From positions 1,245,165-1,309,164 of the forward strand of contig MZZL01000401.1 in assembly GCA_002749535.1 (NCBI GenBank): a stretch of 64,000 bases of DNA, read 5' to 3'. Both the position numbers and the translations under genes were made by a program. The notes beneath the pieces were generated by a model. The model saw only the letters and a program-made list of their open reading frames with translations. It did no database searches and was not told the origin of the DNA. Below, piece after piece: positions 21,858 to 32,614 of the stretch; the stretch's first letter is position 1; each line of letters starts with the position of its first letter. Source of the stretch: Apophysomyces variabilis (lineage: Eukaryota > Mucoromycota > Mucoromycetes > Mucorales > Mucoraceae).

Positions 21858-23596
21858 CGTTTGGTGCGGCGTAATCACGAGCGGAGGAATGGTGTTATAT
21901 GTAAAACAAAAGCAAAATGGAGGGGGTGTTTGTACAGTCTATAAATCACAAGGCACTCTTTTTTTGTTTTCCTGTTATTTTTTGGTGTGAAAAGGGGGAA
22001 AAGAAAAAGGTATGATACAGAATAATATAGAATTAAAAGAGAATTTTAATGTAAGAGCTTTGTGTGGGCATAATTTTATAAAGGCTGTGGCAATGAAGAA
22101 GTTTGGGATCGAGCCTTTCGTCTCTCTCTCTTTTTTTTCCCCCGTGAAAGAATGACCACTGTTTTTGCGACGGTCGGGGCTTACGTACGGTGTTTCCACT
22201 CGAAATTGAGACGGAGTGTGAAAGTTTTTGGCTGTAAGAAAGATTACGCCCTTCATTGTCAGAGTAAAAAGGTGTATATATATATATATATATATATACC
22301 TATCGTTCGGATAGTTTGTACTATGCGTCTACGTTTAACAAACGTTGAATTAAATAGCTTCTAGGAGAAGTACCTTCTCTTAGAATGGATATACTAGTTT
22401 TTGTCTAAATCGTTCCTGTACTATTAGATATATAGATGGCTACCTTCAAAGCAACGGTGATTCATCAATACGTCCAGAATAAAATGGGATACCAATTAAT
22501 CATCATAAGGAAGAATCGAAGTCCTTGGAAGATACTCGGTTCTGGCTCTTTTAGATGGCTTACTAAAGATTCAACGTTTCTAAAGTCTGGAAATAAATTG
22601 TGTTGTTTATGTAGATCATTATGTATACTATTTCAACAAAGAGAGGTCAAAGCGGATGAGCGATTTCAACATTTTAGTGATGGTTTCAACATCTGCTTCT
22701 AGATCATCAAAATGCTCGACAATGGTTAGGATGATGTTGCCTGGGGAAGTATCGATCCCCCGTTTAGAACAGTACGACAATAAAATGATGTTTTTACTAG
22801 GTATTCAGCGGAGTACAACAAGTCCCAGCAGTAAGACATCTGGAGAGAAACCGAACTAATTTCACGTTGGAATTGCAAACAGATAGCCTGTAAACAAATG
22901 AAGCAAAAAAGAAGTTAGAGGAAGGCGGATAGCCCATCAAAAGAGTCAAGCAGTGCAAATATCCAATGTTTAAATCCCCTTATGACAATGAATCAATATA
23001 CTGTCGCCTTGGTATCCATATTCTGTTTTGGAAACTAAAGAAAAAACCGCTTTGCTGGACTCGGCTCGCACTGTACGCGCTCAAGATATTGCCAATGAAA
23101 CTATGGACTAGACAGTGTTCCCGAAATGGAGGCATAATACGGCCAATAGCTTTGACTTGAAGAAAAAAAGATATGCACCCAAGAATTGAAGAAGATTGAA
23201 GCAAAAGGATTTATTCGTTTATTCCTGGGAAAGTCAGGCTATGTATTATCCAACTTCTGCCAGTCAATGTCAAAGCTATCGGTTTTTTCCGGTCATCATT
23301 CGCTTTCTCTTTTTAATAGAGGTGAAGCTCGGTCTCATACCGGGTATAACTTTTCATTGGCTGCCGCGTTGGTTTGCCAGAGTGCAAATTGTCTATTTTT
23401 GGGAATAAAGTGGGTCATATGAGATGGATCAAATTGTGGGGCGTAACGGCTTATTCTCCCATTGGGAAGCTGTCTTTGTGAGTAAGATACAATCGAACCA
23501 ATCCAAATCACTTATTTTGGCTGAAGATCTTATTCATTTATATCCTTACTTGCTTCCTTTTCCTTTTCTTTTTCTGCTGTGTTTATCTTCCCACAA
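21858..23596. other. intergenic between USP and MFS genes
   Basis: Divergent promoter region of the USP gene, then AT-rich sequence with short plus-strand frames at 22,436-22,859 and 22,966-23,422. Neither strand shows a continuous or splice-linked protein motif. A TA microsatellite lies at 22,275-22,298. Some frames near 23,040-23,400 may be decayed mobile DNA but are too degraded to name. Confidence 0.4.
22275..22298. repeat. (TA)12 microsatellite
   Basis: Uninterrupted TA repeat about 420 bp upstream of the USP start codon. Confidence 0.85.
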
Positions 23597-25731
23597 ATGG
23601 ATGAAGATTCTAATGCAAAGTACCAGCTGATCCAGAAAAAATTACTTCGAAAAATTGACTTGAGGTTTCACCCTTTCACAGAGCCAAGATTGCTAGCAAA
23701 CGCAAAACTCACTTGTATACATAGATTGATACCATGGCTCTCCCTATTATACTTGATGCTCAGCCTTGATCGTAATAATATTGGAAATGCGCGATTAGGA
23801 TCCTTGGAGGCTGACTTACATCTTGTGGGAAATGAATACTTCACTGCACTCACTATATTTTTCGCTGGTAATACAAAGATAATGTCAAAACGAATGGGAT
23901 GTGTTAATCTGGAACAAATTAAGGTTACGTTATCTTCCATATACCTTCCAACCTAATGGTCAAACGGTAACCATGTCATAGATGGGTTAAATCTAAACTC
24001 CACTTTACTTTCAGTATGAAACCATCGCGCTGGATTTCCGGCACTATGATACTATGGGGTGTTTCGTCTCTATGGTAAAGGGGAAAAAAAGCAAAGGACA
24101 GATAAGATAGCATTCTCTGACATCGCTCATTCCACCCAAAATGCAACATAGCCAAGCTTTCACGCATAATGCAGCAGGGCTAATTGCTTGCCGATTCTGG
24201 TTGGGAGCGTTTGAGACTGGTGTTGGACCTTCCACTCCCTTATTCCTTTCGTTCTGGTATCAGCGAGATGAACTGGCACTGCGTGTACGCAACGACAAGA
24301 AGGAAAACAAAGAGAGACGATACAATCTTCCTCATTTATGTTTATTTAGGTCGCCATCTATTTTGGCGCGTCAACTGTTGCTGGAGCCTTTGCCGGCGCC
24401 ATCGCCTATGGCGTACTTGGCAACTTGGATGGAGCACATGGGCTAGCTGGATGGAGGTAAGAAGGATAATAAGAATAAAAAAAGAAGGATAAATATGCAA
24501 AGCATAATTTTATGGGGTCTGTGGAAACAGATGGCTTTTTATAATTGAAGCAATACCCACGATTGTGTTTGGTTTCTTAAGCTTTTACGTTTTACCAAAT
24601 ATGTAAGTAGTCTTTGTCGTCGAAGTGCAGTTATGTAACCAATACTTTAACTTTAATGCTTAAATCTAGGCCGGAGTCAACAGGAAAATGGCTCACAGAA
24701 GATGAAATGAAAGTAGCCATCCAACGTACGCGACAAAGTGGCAATACAGACGAGAGACCTTTTGATAAGAAACAGTTTTTTGCCGCTCTGCTGGATTACA
24801 AAAATTGGCTTGCAGGTGAGTAACAGAAGACTACAATGACACAAACGTATCTAATCTATCGATATTGTTAATAGTGATTATCTATATTGGTCTTAATATT
24901 GCCTTGGCCAGTTATGCTGTCTTTCTGCCCACCATTATCCGTGACATGGGATTCGGGGCACTTCAAGCACAACTGTTATCCATTCCCCCTTATGTTGCTG
25001 CTGCCGTCCTTGTTTTCGTAAGTAAATCAATAGATGCATGCTTGTTTGTAGTAATCTAGAGTCATTTTTAGTTCGTGTCATGGAATTCGGATAGGACCTT
25101 GCAACGTGGCTATCATATCATGGCCGTCTGTGGACTGGGTGCGCTTGGATACATCTTTTTATTAGCAACGCTCAATGTGGGTGTCCGCTACGCTGGTGCG
25201 GTCCTGTGCGCTTGTGGCATTTATCCAATTATCCCACTAGTAAGAATTATGTTTCTCCTCAAGTATAACATTATTAATTCTGATCTCTGTGCTCAAGACA
25301 TTATCTTGGGTTTCGAACAATCAACTTGGACACACTAAAAGAGCTGTAGCTATTGCCATGGTTAGCATGATAGCGCAGGTAACTGATAGTGACGTGTGCA
25401 TAGTTGCTGTTTAACCGACCAGATTATTTGGGTAGTGTTTTAGCATGGTTGGGACTCAGGTAAGACGAAAACAATAGTTAATGTGTGTATACAAATCTCG
25501 ATGTAGGTCTATAAAACTGAAGACGCCCCGCGCTACATCAAGGGACACATCGTATGTCTTGTTTTTCTCTGTCTAGCAGGCTTTTCAGCTGCCTTGCTAA
25601 GATTTCTGTTGAAAAGAGAGAATGACCGTCGCGATCGCGAGTTCGGGTTACCAGCATCAACAGATCTATCCGGATTACATGATCTGGAAAAATTGCATGA
25701 CAACCATCCTACTTTCCGATACGCTTTATAA
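23597..25731 (+). CDS. MFS transporter, anion:cation symporter family (Dal5/Tna1-like)
   Basis: Thirteen exons (23597-23664, 23725-23867, 23924-23966, 24015-24074, 24152-24284, 24350-24456, 24531-24602, 24670-24815, 24875-25017, 25072-25239, 25298-25378, 25436-25459, 25507-25731) give 470 aa. The start carries the ACS-family signature: LLRKIDLR followed by LIPWLSLLYLMLSLDRNNIG. Later blocks fit too: PSNLMVKRMKPSRWISG, GLIACRFWLGAFETGVGPS, then the central loop PESTGKWLTEDE. There are about 12 membrane helices and the C-terminus is hydrophilic. The family imports organic anions such as allantoate, nicotinate or pantothenate; the substrate cannot be told here. Exon 12 is a 24-nt microexon. Using the nearer acceptor at 25422 would break the frame, so that junction deserves transcript support. 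Confidence 0.88.
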
Positions 25732-26336
25732 GACAATAGAAAAAATTTTCTGATTGCAATAGTAAGGCATTTGATAGTCATTTCATAATGCTTATAGATG
25801 GGCGTTTGTGTGCAACCGCTAAAAAGAGTCTTGTCTGAGTATGTCCATACCAAGAATTGACATAAATTGTCGCCATTTATAGAAGTCAGTACTTCCGCCA
25901 AACAGACATCTAGACGTCCAGCTGATAACTTCTAATCTTAACATATCATATGCTGTGGTATAGAAGTTTCTGAGATGAACTAGCTGAAATTTGGATGACT
26001 TTGTTCTTTGCTTCTGTTGTGCCTGAATCTTACTGCGCCCTCAGCGATGGTTCGAGTTTTTGCATTTTCTTGCTTTAAAACTGTACTCCACTAATTCTTT
26101 CTATGGTTCATCACTTGATAGCTAGATCCACATGGCTGCTAGAGGAGCAGAAAATGTGCCAAAATACAGGATGATTTTTATATATTGAAGACAAGGAGGT
26201 GGTATGGCAGTGTTGTACTCACTACTGCTGCTGTTGTCAAGTGGAATCATTATACTTTTTTTTCTGTTGCAGTTTGTTTGGTGGAAGTAGAAAGGTGCAA
26301 GGATATAAGAAAAGAAACAAATAAGGCATTGCTCGC
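25732..26336. other. intergenic, convergent gene ends
   Basis: 3' flanks of the MFS gene and the F-box gene. Frames here are shadows or chance. Confidence 0.55.
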
Positions 26337-27988
26337 TCAGGTGGTGTCGAAGTCGTGGAGTTCTATGGCCGTTTGCAAGAAATCCAGATCGGGCTCTACT
26401 CGACGTTGCAATACGACGACTGCTTTTGTTGGATTCAGTTGTAGTTTCCAAACGGTGCGTCCAGGTTGGGTAAAAGATCGAATCAAGGTGCCGGTTTGGA
26501 TATCCCATAGTTTTACTCTCCCGTCACTTCCACCTGTTAAGATACGTTTCTCATCCACCTGGAGGCAGGTGACCGAGTTATCATGAGCTGAAATACGATG
26601 TTTGCATTCAAATGTGTTCAGGTCCCAGACGCGCAGACACCCGTCTGAACCACCACTCACAAGGATCGGGAGCGAGCGATGGAGTTGCAGGTGGCCGACT
26701 AGGCTTGTGTGTCCCCGCAGATTTGCAATACAATGGCCATATTGTGCAGACCATATCCGGATATTTGTATCGAGAGATCCGGTGATGACATGCTGACCGT
26801 CAAAGGCAATTGTATAGATTTGTGAATGGTGGCCATCAAAGACATGGAGGCATTCTCCAGTGTCTGTGTCCCACAACCTTGCAGTTGTGTCGTACGAACC
26901 TGAGGCAACCCTGCTGTCATGTACATCCAGACAGCGGACACTAGCCCGGTGACCCACACATAGATGCTTGAGCGTACCACTTTCGATATCCCAGATCCGA
27001 AGGGTGGCATCGCGTGAGCCGGTCACGACCACCTTCTCGTCGCGCATCTTAAGGCAGCGGATCGTGGACGAATGGCCCCGTAGTACATGCCGAGGTTTTC
27101 CCGAGTTTAGATTCCAGACACGAGCCTCCCTGAAAGATAGCAAGAAAATCAATGTTAGGGGATCAGCTGGCATGAGGTCAAAAAAGCCAAGAAAACCAGT
27201 GAAAGAATGAGGTGTATCTCTTTTGTTTTTTACCTGTCGCAACCACCAGATACAAGAACATGCTGACCTTGAGTTGTTTTTACAAATTCCAGAGCCCACA
27301 CACCGCCATCATGACCCCTTAATGTTCGGATATGTCTGCCTGATTGGCTGTCAAATACTTCAATCCGTTTATTATCACAGCCAACAACGGTAAACTCGTC
27401 GTCGATTTGGAGACTCGTGACAAGACCAGTGCCGATTTCATTCGGACAACTGACAGTTCGACCTGTTCCTTTGATCCAGGCAGTTTCAATGTTATGTTTC
27501 CGTCTGTACAAGTCGCGATAGGAAAAAGGTCGCAGTTCTAAAAGCGGTCCATGATGTTTTTGGTACAGTTCTTTCCATAATTCTTCATCCTTTACTAAAG
27601 CGTTCCATGTGGTAGAGACGCGAGAAGCATTTGCAAGTGTTCGAGGGTCGTCAATGAAGGAGAGGACATGCAATGACAACTCCAAAGGTAGTTGCTTTAA
27701 AAAGTCAATTTTGAGTTTGGGTTGGATGAGGGTATTAATGAATGCAAGCAAGTGATTGTCGCAACAGCTGAGTATTTCTGACAAGAAGAAGCGTTTTTGT
27801 TGTGTAGTAAGTTGTTGAAAGGTATTCTTGACCTTTGCCATGTAATTTCTTTGACTTGTTGAGGATGAGAGATCTTCATCTAGGGGGAAGTCTGTATATA
27901 TCCACTGTAAACGTTTGACTGGTCTACACACACTTTCTGGCGGTGTAGAAGGCGGGGATAAGTCATCTAAGAAGGCACCAAAATCCAT
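26337..27988 (-). CDS. F-box/WD40-repeat protein, Cdc4/FBXW7-like
   Basis: Two exons (27234-27988, 26337-27129) with one 104-nt intron give 515 aa. A typical F-box lies at about residues 97-142 (QLPLELSLHVLSFIDDPRTL...). It is followed by seven WD40 blades from about residue 185, each ending in a WD-type dipeptide (REARVWNL, LRIWDI, ARLWDT, IRIWSA, LRVWDL, VKLWDI, and a last degenerate blade). This is the architecture of the substrate-recognition subunit of an SCF ubiquitin ligase: the F-box binds Skp1 and the propeller binds phosphodegrons. Cdc4/FBXW7 or a close relative is the best placement, but specificity within the group is inferred. The N-terminus is short compared with yeast Cdc4 and closer to Met30-size proteins. 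Confidence 0.9.
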
Positions 27989-28668
27989 GAGTCGGGAACA
28001 AATAAGAAGAACGTTTTCTGTGTACAGAGACAGAGGAGATAAAAAGAAAAAAGAAAAAGAGGAAAAAAGTTTAAGGGTGAATAAGTGGAAAAAGAGAAAT
28101 GTTGAAAGAAGAAGAAAAAAAAGACTACAGGAAAGGGTTTAATGCTGTCTATTTTGACGAAGGGGCTTAATTTGTGTTTGATACGTCTTTATTATGGTTA
28201 TTTGAAATCCCTTTTGTTTACTCATACTCCCAATGAAGGAACACACACAACTACTCAATTATACATCATTGACGGAGACTCGCATTGTGTTACCATCATT
28301 TGCTTTATTGGACCTCAAAACTATCCCTTTTTGCGGAATCTTACATTTTCTAATCGTATGCCTGTATAGACGTCTTGCTTTACATCCAATTCTATCGGTT
28401 CCTCATATTGGCAAAAGACGCTTTGCTGTCAAAAACAAATTCGCACTGCAGCGGCACAACTCTTCGTTTTTTCCTGCAGAATTTCGTTAATGGTTTTGTG
28501 ATGCCCCATGGCAACATCAACCATGAGCAGGTCGCCAACTCAAAGAACCTTTTTGGTTGATAAGGGCTATTCAATCATGGGAACCAATAGACCCCCGCAT
28601 ATTCGGCAGCAAAAACCTTAAAAAGTCAACAATGACAAGAGGAAAGGATAGAACCGTACGGCATATCG
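27989..28668. other. intergenic
   Basis: Upstream region of the F-box gene: a purine-rich stretch of about 120 bp on the plus strand (C/T-rich in the gene's sense), then short frames without motifs. Confidence 0.45.
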
Positions 28669-28950
28669 ATGTATCAAAGCAGACCTTCTGAAGCTGAAGT
28701 TCAAAAGCTGACTAGGGATCTGACACTGATAGGCAAATTTGTTAGTAACCACTAGATCGCCGACAGTTGGATGGAGGAACCTGATAGAAATCTGGTCGAT
28801 GTCTTCAAAGACCGGAAGAACGGACCAAAACCCATTCGTCCAGGTGATCACGGAACAGGACCTTTCAACCCAGGAACTGCGTTTCCACTTAAACGCAAAG
28901 AACAAGTCAAGATACCTCAACCAATGTCACTAATGGATCCATTATCGTGA
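28669..28950 (+). pseudogene. gag-like or hypothetical ORF with in-frame TAG
   Basis: One frame runs from ATG 28669 to TGA 28948-28950 with a single TAG at 28753-28755. On both sides the peptide is hydrophilic and protein-like: SRPSEAEVQKLTRDLTLIGK before the stop and MEEPDRNLVDVFKDRKNG, PKPIRPGDHGTGPFNPGTA, KRKEQVKIPQP after it. The Pro/Gly/charged composition recalls retroelement gag proteins or intrinsically disordered regulators, but no zinc knuckle is present. A further open frame at 29,030-29,236 might be a shifted continuation. Since the same frame resumes cleanly past the stop, a recent nonsense mutation is likely. The family is not recognised. Confidence 0.4.
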
Positions 28951-30147
28951 ATACAGGAACGAATTTACTCGCTAATTCATTATTCTATAACAAGTCTCTT
29001 TGTTATCTTGAACGTTAAACGTATAGGACATGCTTAAGGATAGCCGACAGACCAACACGTTTAACGTTAACTTCTGGACGCTTCGAATCACAATCCATCC
29101 TAGCTTTAGAGGCATAATCCAAGCTGAATCACTCCATGAGACCCCGGATTGGGGCAGCATCTCAGCTTCGTCAACAGGATTTTCAACAAAAAGAGACGTT
29201 TTCAATGGTAAAAGGGCATTACCTGGCCGTGGGTAATTCTCCGATTGGTTCCAAGGATATTAGAAGATGCGCCATATGGCATAAGATGTGAGATATTTTT
29301 CTTTCTCCATATTCGCCGCAATAAGAGAAAATTAAGGGTCATGATGCATACTGGGGCATGACGATAAACAACGCTATAAACGATAATATCTAACATATGC
29401 TGTGGCGACATACGAAAAAAAGGATCGTGCTCGAAAGACTTTGAGCACGCGATCATCGGCCTTTAAAGGTATCAAACATAGTTAAAAGATCTCGCACATT
29501 GCTCCACAGCGTCTGATGATCTTATGCTTCAGTTATAGATAAAAAAAACCCAATAGTTGACAATGCATGCCAAACTTAGTATATCAAGTAGGAAGGATAC
29601 TACTTTTTATGTATAACTTGAGCCATTCATAAAAGCAAATCTGTCTAGAATAGCATGGGTGCTTTGTCAATAAAGCCATATTAGAAGAGTAAATTATTGC
29701 ATAAACGTTGTGTTTTATTATCTATCCTTCTAACAACTGCACAATTTTTGTAGAACAAAAGAGTATAAGACTTGATCACAATGTAGCCTGGACCTTGAGA
29801 CCTTCCTAGCAAATGAAATGGTCACTGCATGCTTATTATAGTTCCAATGGAAGAAAAGGAAAAGATGACTAGACATAGGAGGGGAACAGCTGCAGAAAGA
29901 AAGTTTAAGCAGAGCCATTTTTTTCCTTCAATACTCTCATTTTTCACTTTCAAGGGACCTGCCTGATCCGAGATGATGAGATGGTGAGAACAAACCAAAG
30001 GCGGCAATTAAACTATATGCCATATATAGACTTCTGTCCCCTCCCTCAGACATTAACCCTTTTTAGGTTCACCGCATAACTATATATCTTGCCCATGTAC
30101 CAATAGCCCACCTGTCCACCTCCCTTTTCTTCCCTAAATCACTCCAC
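28951..30147. other. intergenic with an imperfect hairpin
   Basis: No supported gene. An imperfect inverted repeat at about 29,421-29,455 pairs GATCGTGCTC with GAGCACGCGATC around CGAAAGACTTT. The plus-strand frame at 29,030-29,236 may belong to the upstream relic. Confidence 0.4.
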
Positions 30148-32614
30148 ATGTTGAAATCTCAGGACCATGGCTTCTCAAACGATAGTAGTACGTTCACTAC
30201 TTTGACGTGTTGTGCTCATTATATCTAACGATAACAACAAGGTGCTCGTTCGTTTCTCTTAGACGACAGCGAAGACGAGGAGCAGGCCCTGCCTCGAAAT
30301 GCATCAGAAACACGCGCACTACTACCAGCAGAAGATTTTATTCCTAGATATTATACTTCATCGCCACGCAAGTTATTGTCCATATTTTTCTTTTCGCCTG
30401 TCGCTAGTCCTTGCTGACAGAAAAGCCTTACTTCGTTTTAGTGCCTTCTGTAAGACTTCTTCAAGACGAAAAGAGAAGTCTCTGGGATACTTTAAAAACT
30501 CGGTCCAAATATTATCTCCCTATCTTTAACTGGCTTCCACTCTACAACAGTCATCTTTTCCTAGGAGATCTTTTAGCTGGTCTCACTGTTTCTTGTCTCT
30601 TAATTCCTCAAGCGTTGTCCTATGCGACCGCCCTCTGCAAACTGGAAGCTATCCATGGATTATACGGTATTGCATTTCCAGCCATCGTATATGCTATTTT
30701 TGGAACGTCAAGGTAAGAATAACTCTAAAAGGGTCAGGGCTTCAAGTTTGGGTAGACGGGTGACATAACGGTGCTGCATTATTTTATCTAGACAAATGTC
30801 GGTCGGGCCAGAGTCGACTCTCGCCTTGCTGATTGGCTCTTCCATAGCCCAACAAGAGCACATCCGGGACCATATGGATCGTCTTGCTTGGGCCTGTCTG
30901 ATGACATTCTTCACCGGTGTATTTACTTTCTTGCTCGGTATCTTCCGTTTGGGCTTTGTTGATAGCTTGATGAGCCGTGCCTTGTTGCGTGGGTTTGTGT
31001 CTGGTGTGGCAGTCGTAGTCATGGTCCAGCAAAGTATTAGCCTCCTTGGACTTGTCGAATTAAGCGAAAAAGCTGGTATTTCGGAGGCGTCCTCAACCAT
31101 TGAACGCTTCTGGTTTGTTATAAACAATCTCCAATCCGTACATAAGCTGACGGTTCACGTGTCGGTCACGTCAATTGCCATTTTGCTGGGCATGAGAATG
31201 ATAAAATCCAAATATGGACGTCCCACGTGGCTTCAGTTGTTTCCAGAGGTGTTACTAGTAGTCATTGCCTCTATCTTGATGACACAGTATTTCCATTGGA
31301 ATGAACAGGGTTTGGCTATCCTGGGTGAAGTCGGTACCTCTACTATTCCCCTACCATCCTTACCACGATTGCCATCACACAAATATCTCAAAGACCTATT
31401 GGTCAGCTCCGCCTTAATTTCGGTCATTGGTTTCGTGGAGAGTATCGTCATTGTCAAGACCTATTCGAGTCGATACAATTACGCCGTCAGCGCTAATCGC
31501 GAGCTTGTCGCATTAGGCGCGGCTAATATTTTCAGTGGGCTTTTTCAGGGCATTCCAGCATTTGGCTCCGTAAGTTTTAGGACGTCTCCGTTGCACAAAT
31601 CACATCCTAAAGCGTATTTACAAACAAATAGGTATCTCGCAGCAAGATAAATGACAAAGCAGGCGCTAGGACGCAAATGGCAAGTTTAATCACTGGTGTC
31701 GTTGCAATTTTGGCAATCTTGTTTTTGCTTCCCTATTTCCATTACCTACCAAAAGCTGTCCTGTCGGCTATTATCTTTGTGGCTGTCCTGATGCTCCTTG
31801 TGGAGCTACCCGAAGATCTTGTTTTTATCTTTAGTATTGGCGCGTGGAAGGACTTAAGTTTGCTCCTCGTAACCTTTTTGGGCACCATTGTGATCTCTTT
31901 AGAGTTTGGTACCATTGTCGCTGTCACATTATCCTTGTTCCTAACAATCAAGGAAACAAGTCGGCCTCGTATCACCATCATGGTAGGAAATCGTGCAATA
32001 ACCCCTGAAAAAAAATGAAAGATTGAATTTCTGGTACAATAGGGACGAGTAAGAGGGACAGATCATAAGTTCAGACCTATCGAGGAAGACCCGGACGAAA
32101 TTGAACATCTAGAAGACGTCCTGATTGTTCGCATCGAAGAACCACTATTCTTTGCCAACACAGGTAATTCTGAAGTCCTGATACATGTTCAGAAAGCTTA
32201 CATAAGCTTGTTTCATATAGGTCAGCTAAAGGATAGATTACGCCGATTGGAGCAGTTTGGTGATATGACTACGCATCCATCAGAATCGCCAAGGCGTAGA
32301 GAGTCGTCTTACACTATCTTTGATGTTGGCAGCATGCCCTCTATTGATGCCAGGTAACTTTAAAGGACTATGAACTTTTTTGGCTGATTGTTAATATCAT
32401 TGCTGCTAGCGCTGTGCAAATTATGAAAGAGATTGTTGAGGCTTACCATGCAAGAGATGTGGCTGTCTACTTTGTTCGTCTTCGTGAAAAGCCTATGGTA
32501 TTGTTCGAGAATTCCGGACTTCTCAAACTTGTTGGACGTGATCATATATTCAGGAAGGTGTCAGAAGCGATCGAGGCGATTGAAAAAGACATGCTGAGCA
32601 TACACAGTACTTAA
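30148..32614 (+). CDS. SulP-family sulfate permease with STAS domain
   Basis: Eight exons (30148-30187, 30242-30367, 30421-30712, 30792-31569, 31632-31982, 32043-32163, 32221-32353, 32410-32614) give 681 aa. A short acidic cytoplasmic N-terminus precedes a SulP membrane domain with the signature region (GDLLAGLTVSCLLIPQALSY, then LEAIHGLYG) and about 12-14 helices. A C-terminal STAS domain follows from about residue 530 (LEDVLIVRIEEPLFFANTG..., DVGSMPSIDAS). Proteins of this layout co-transport sulfate or related anions at the plasma membrane or vacuole. Similarity to the fungal Sul1/Sul2 and vacuolar-type SulP groups is evident; the precise substrate is not. Intron 2 (30368-30420) only restores the frame if a GC donor (GCAAGT) is used. 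Confidence 0.92.

Noticed and set aside
22436..23422. Series of 60-90 codon plus-strand ORFs
   Set aside because: Many overlap in different frames, none has a motif or usable splice chain; treated as non-coding.
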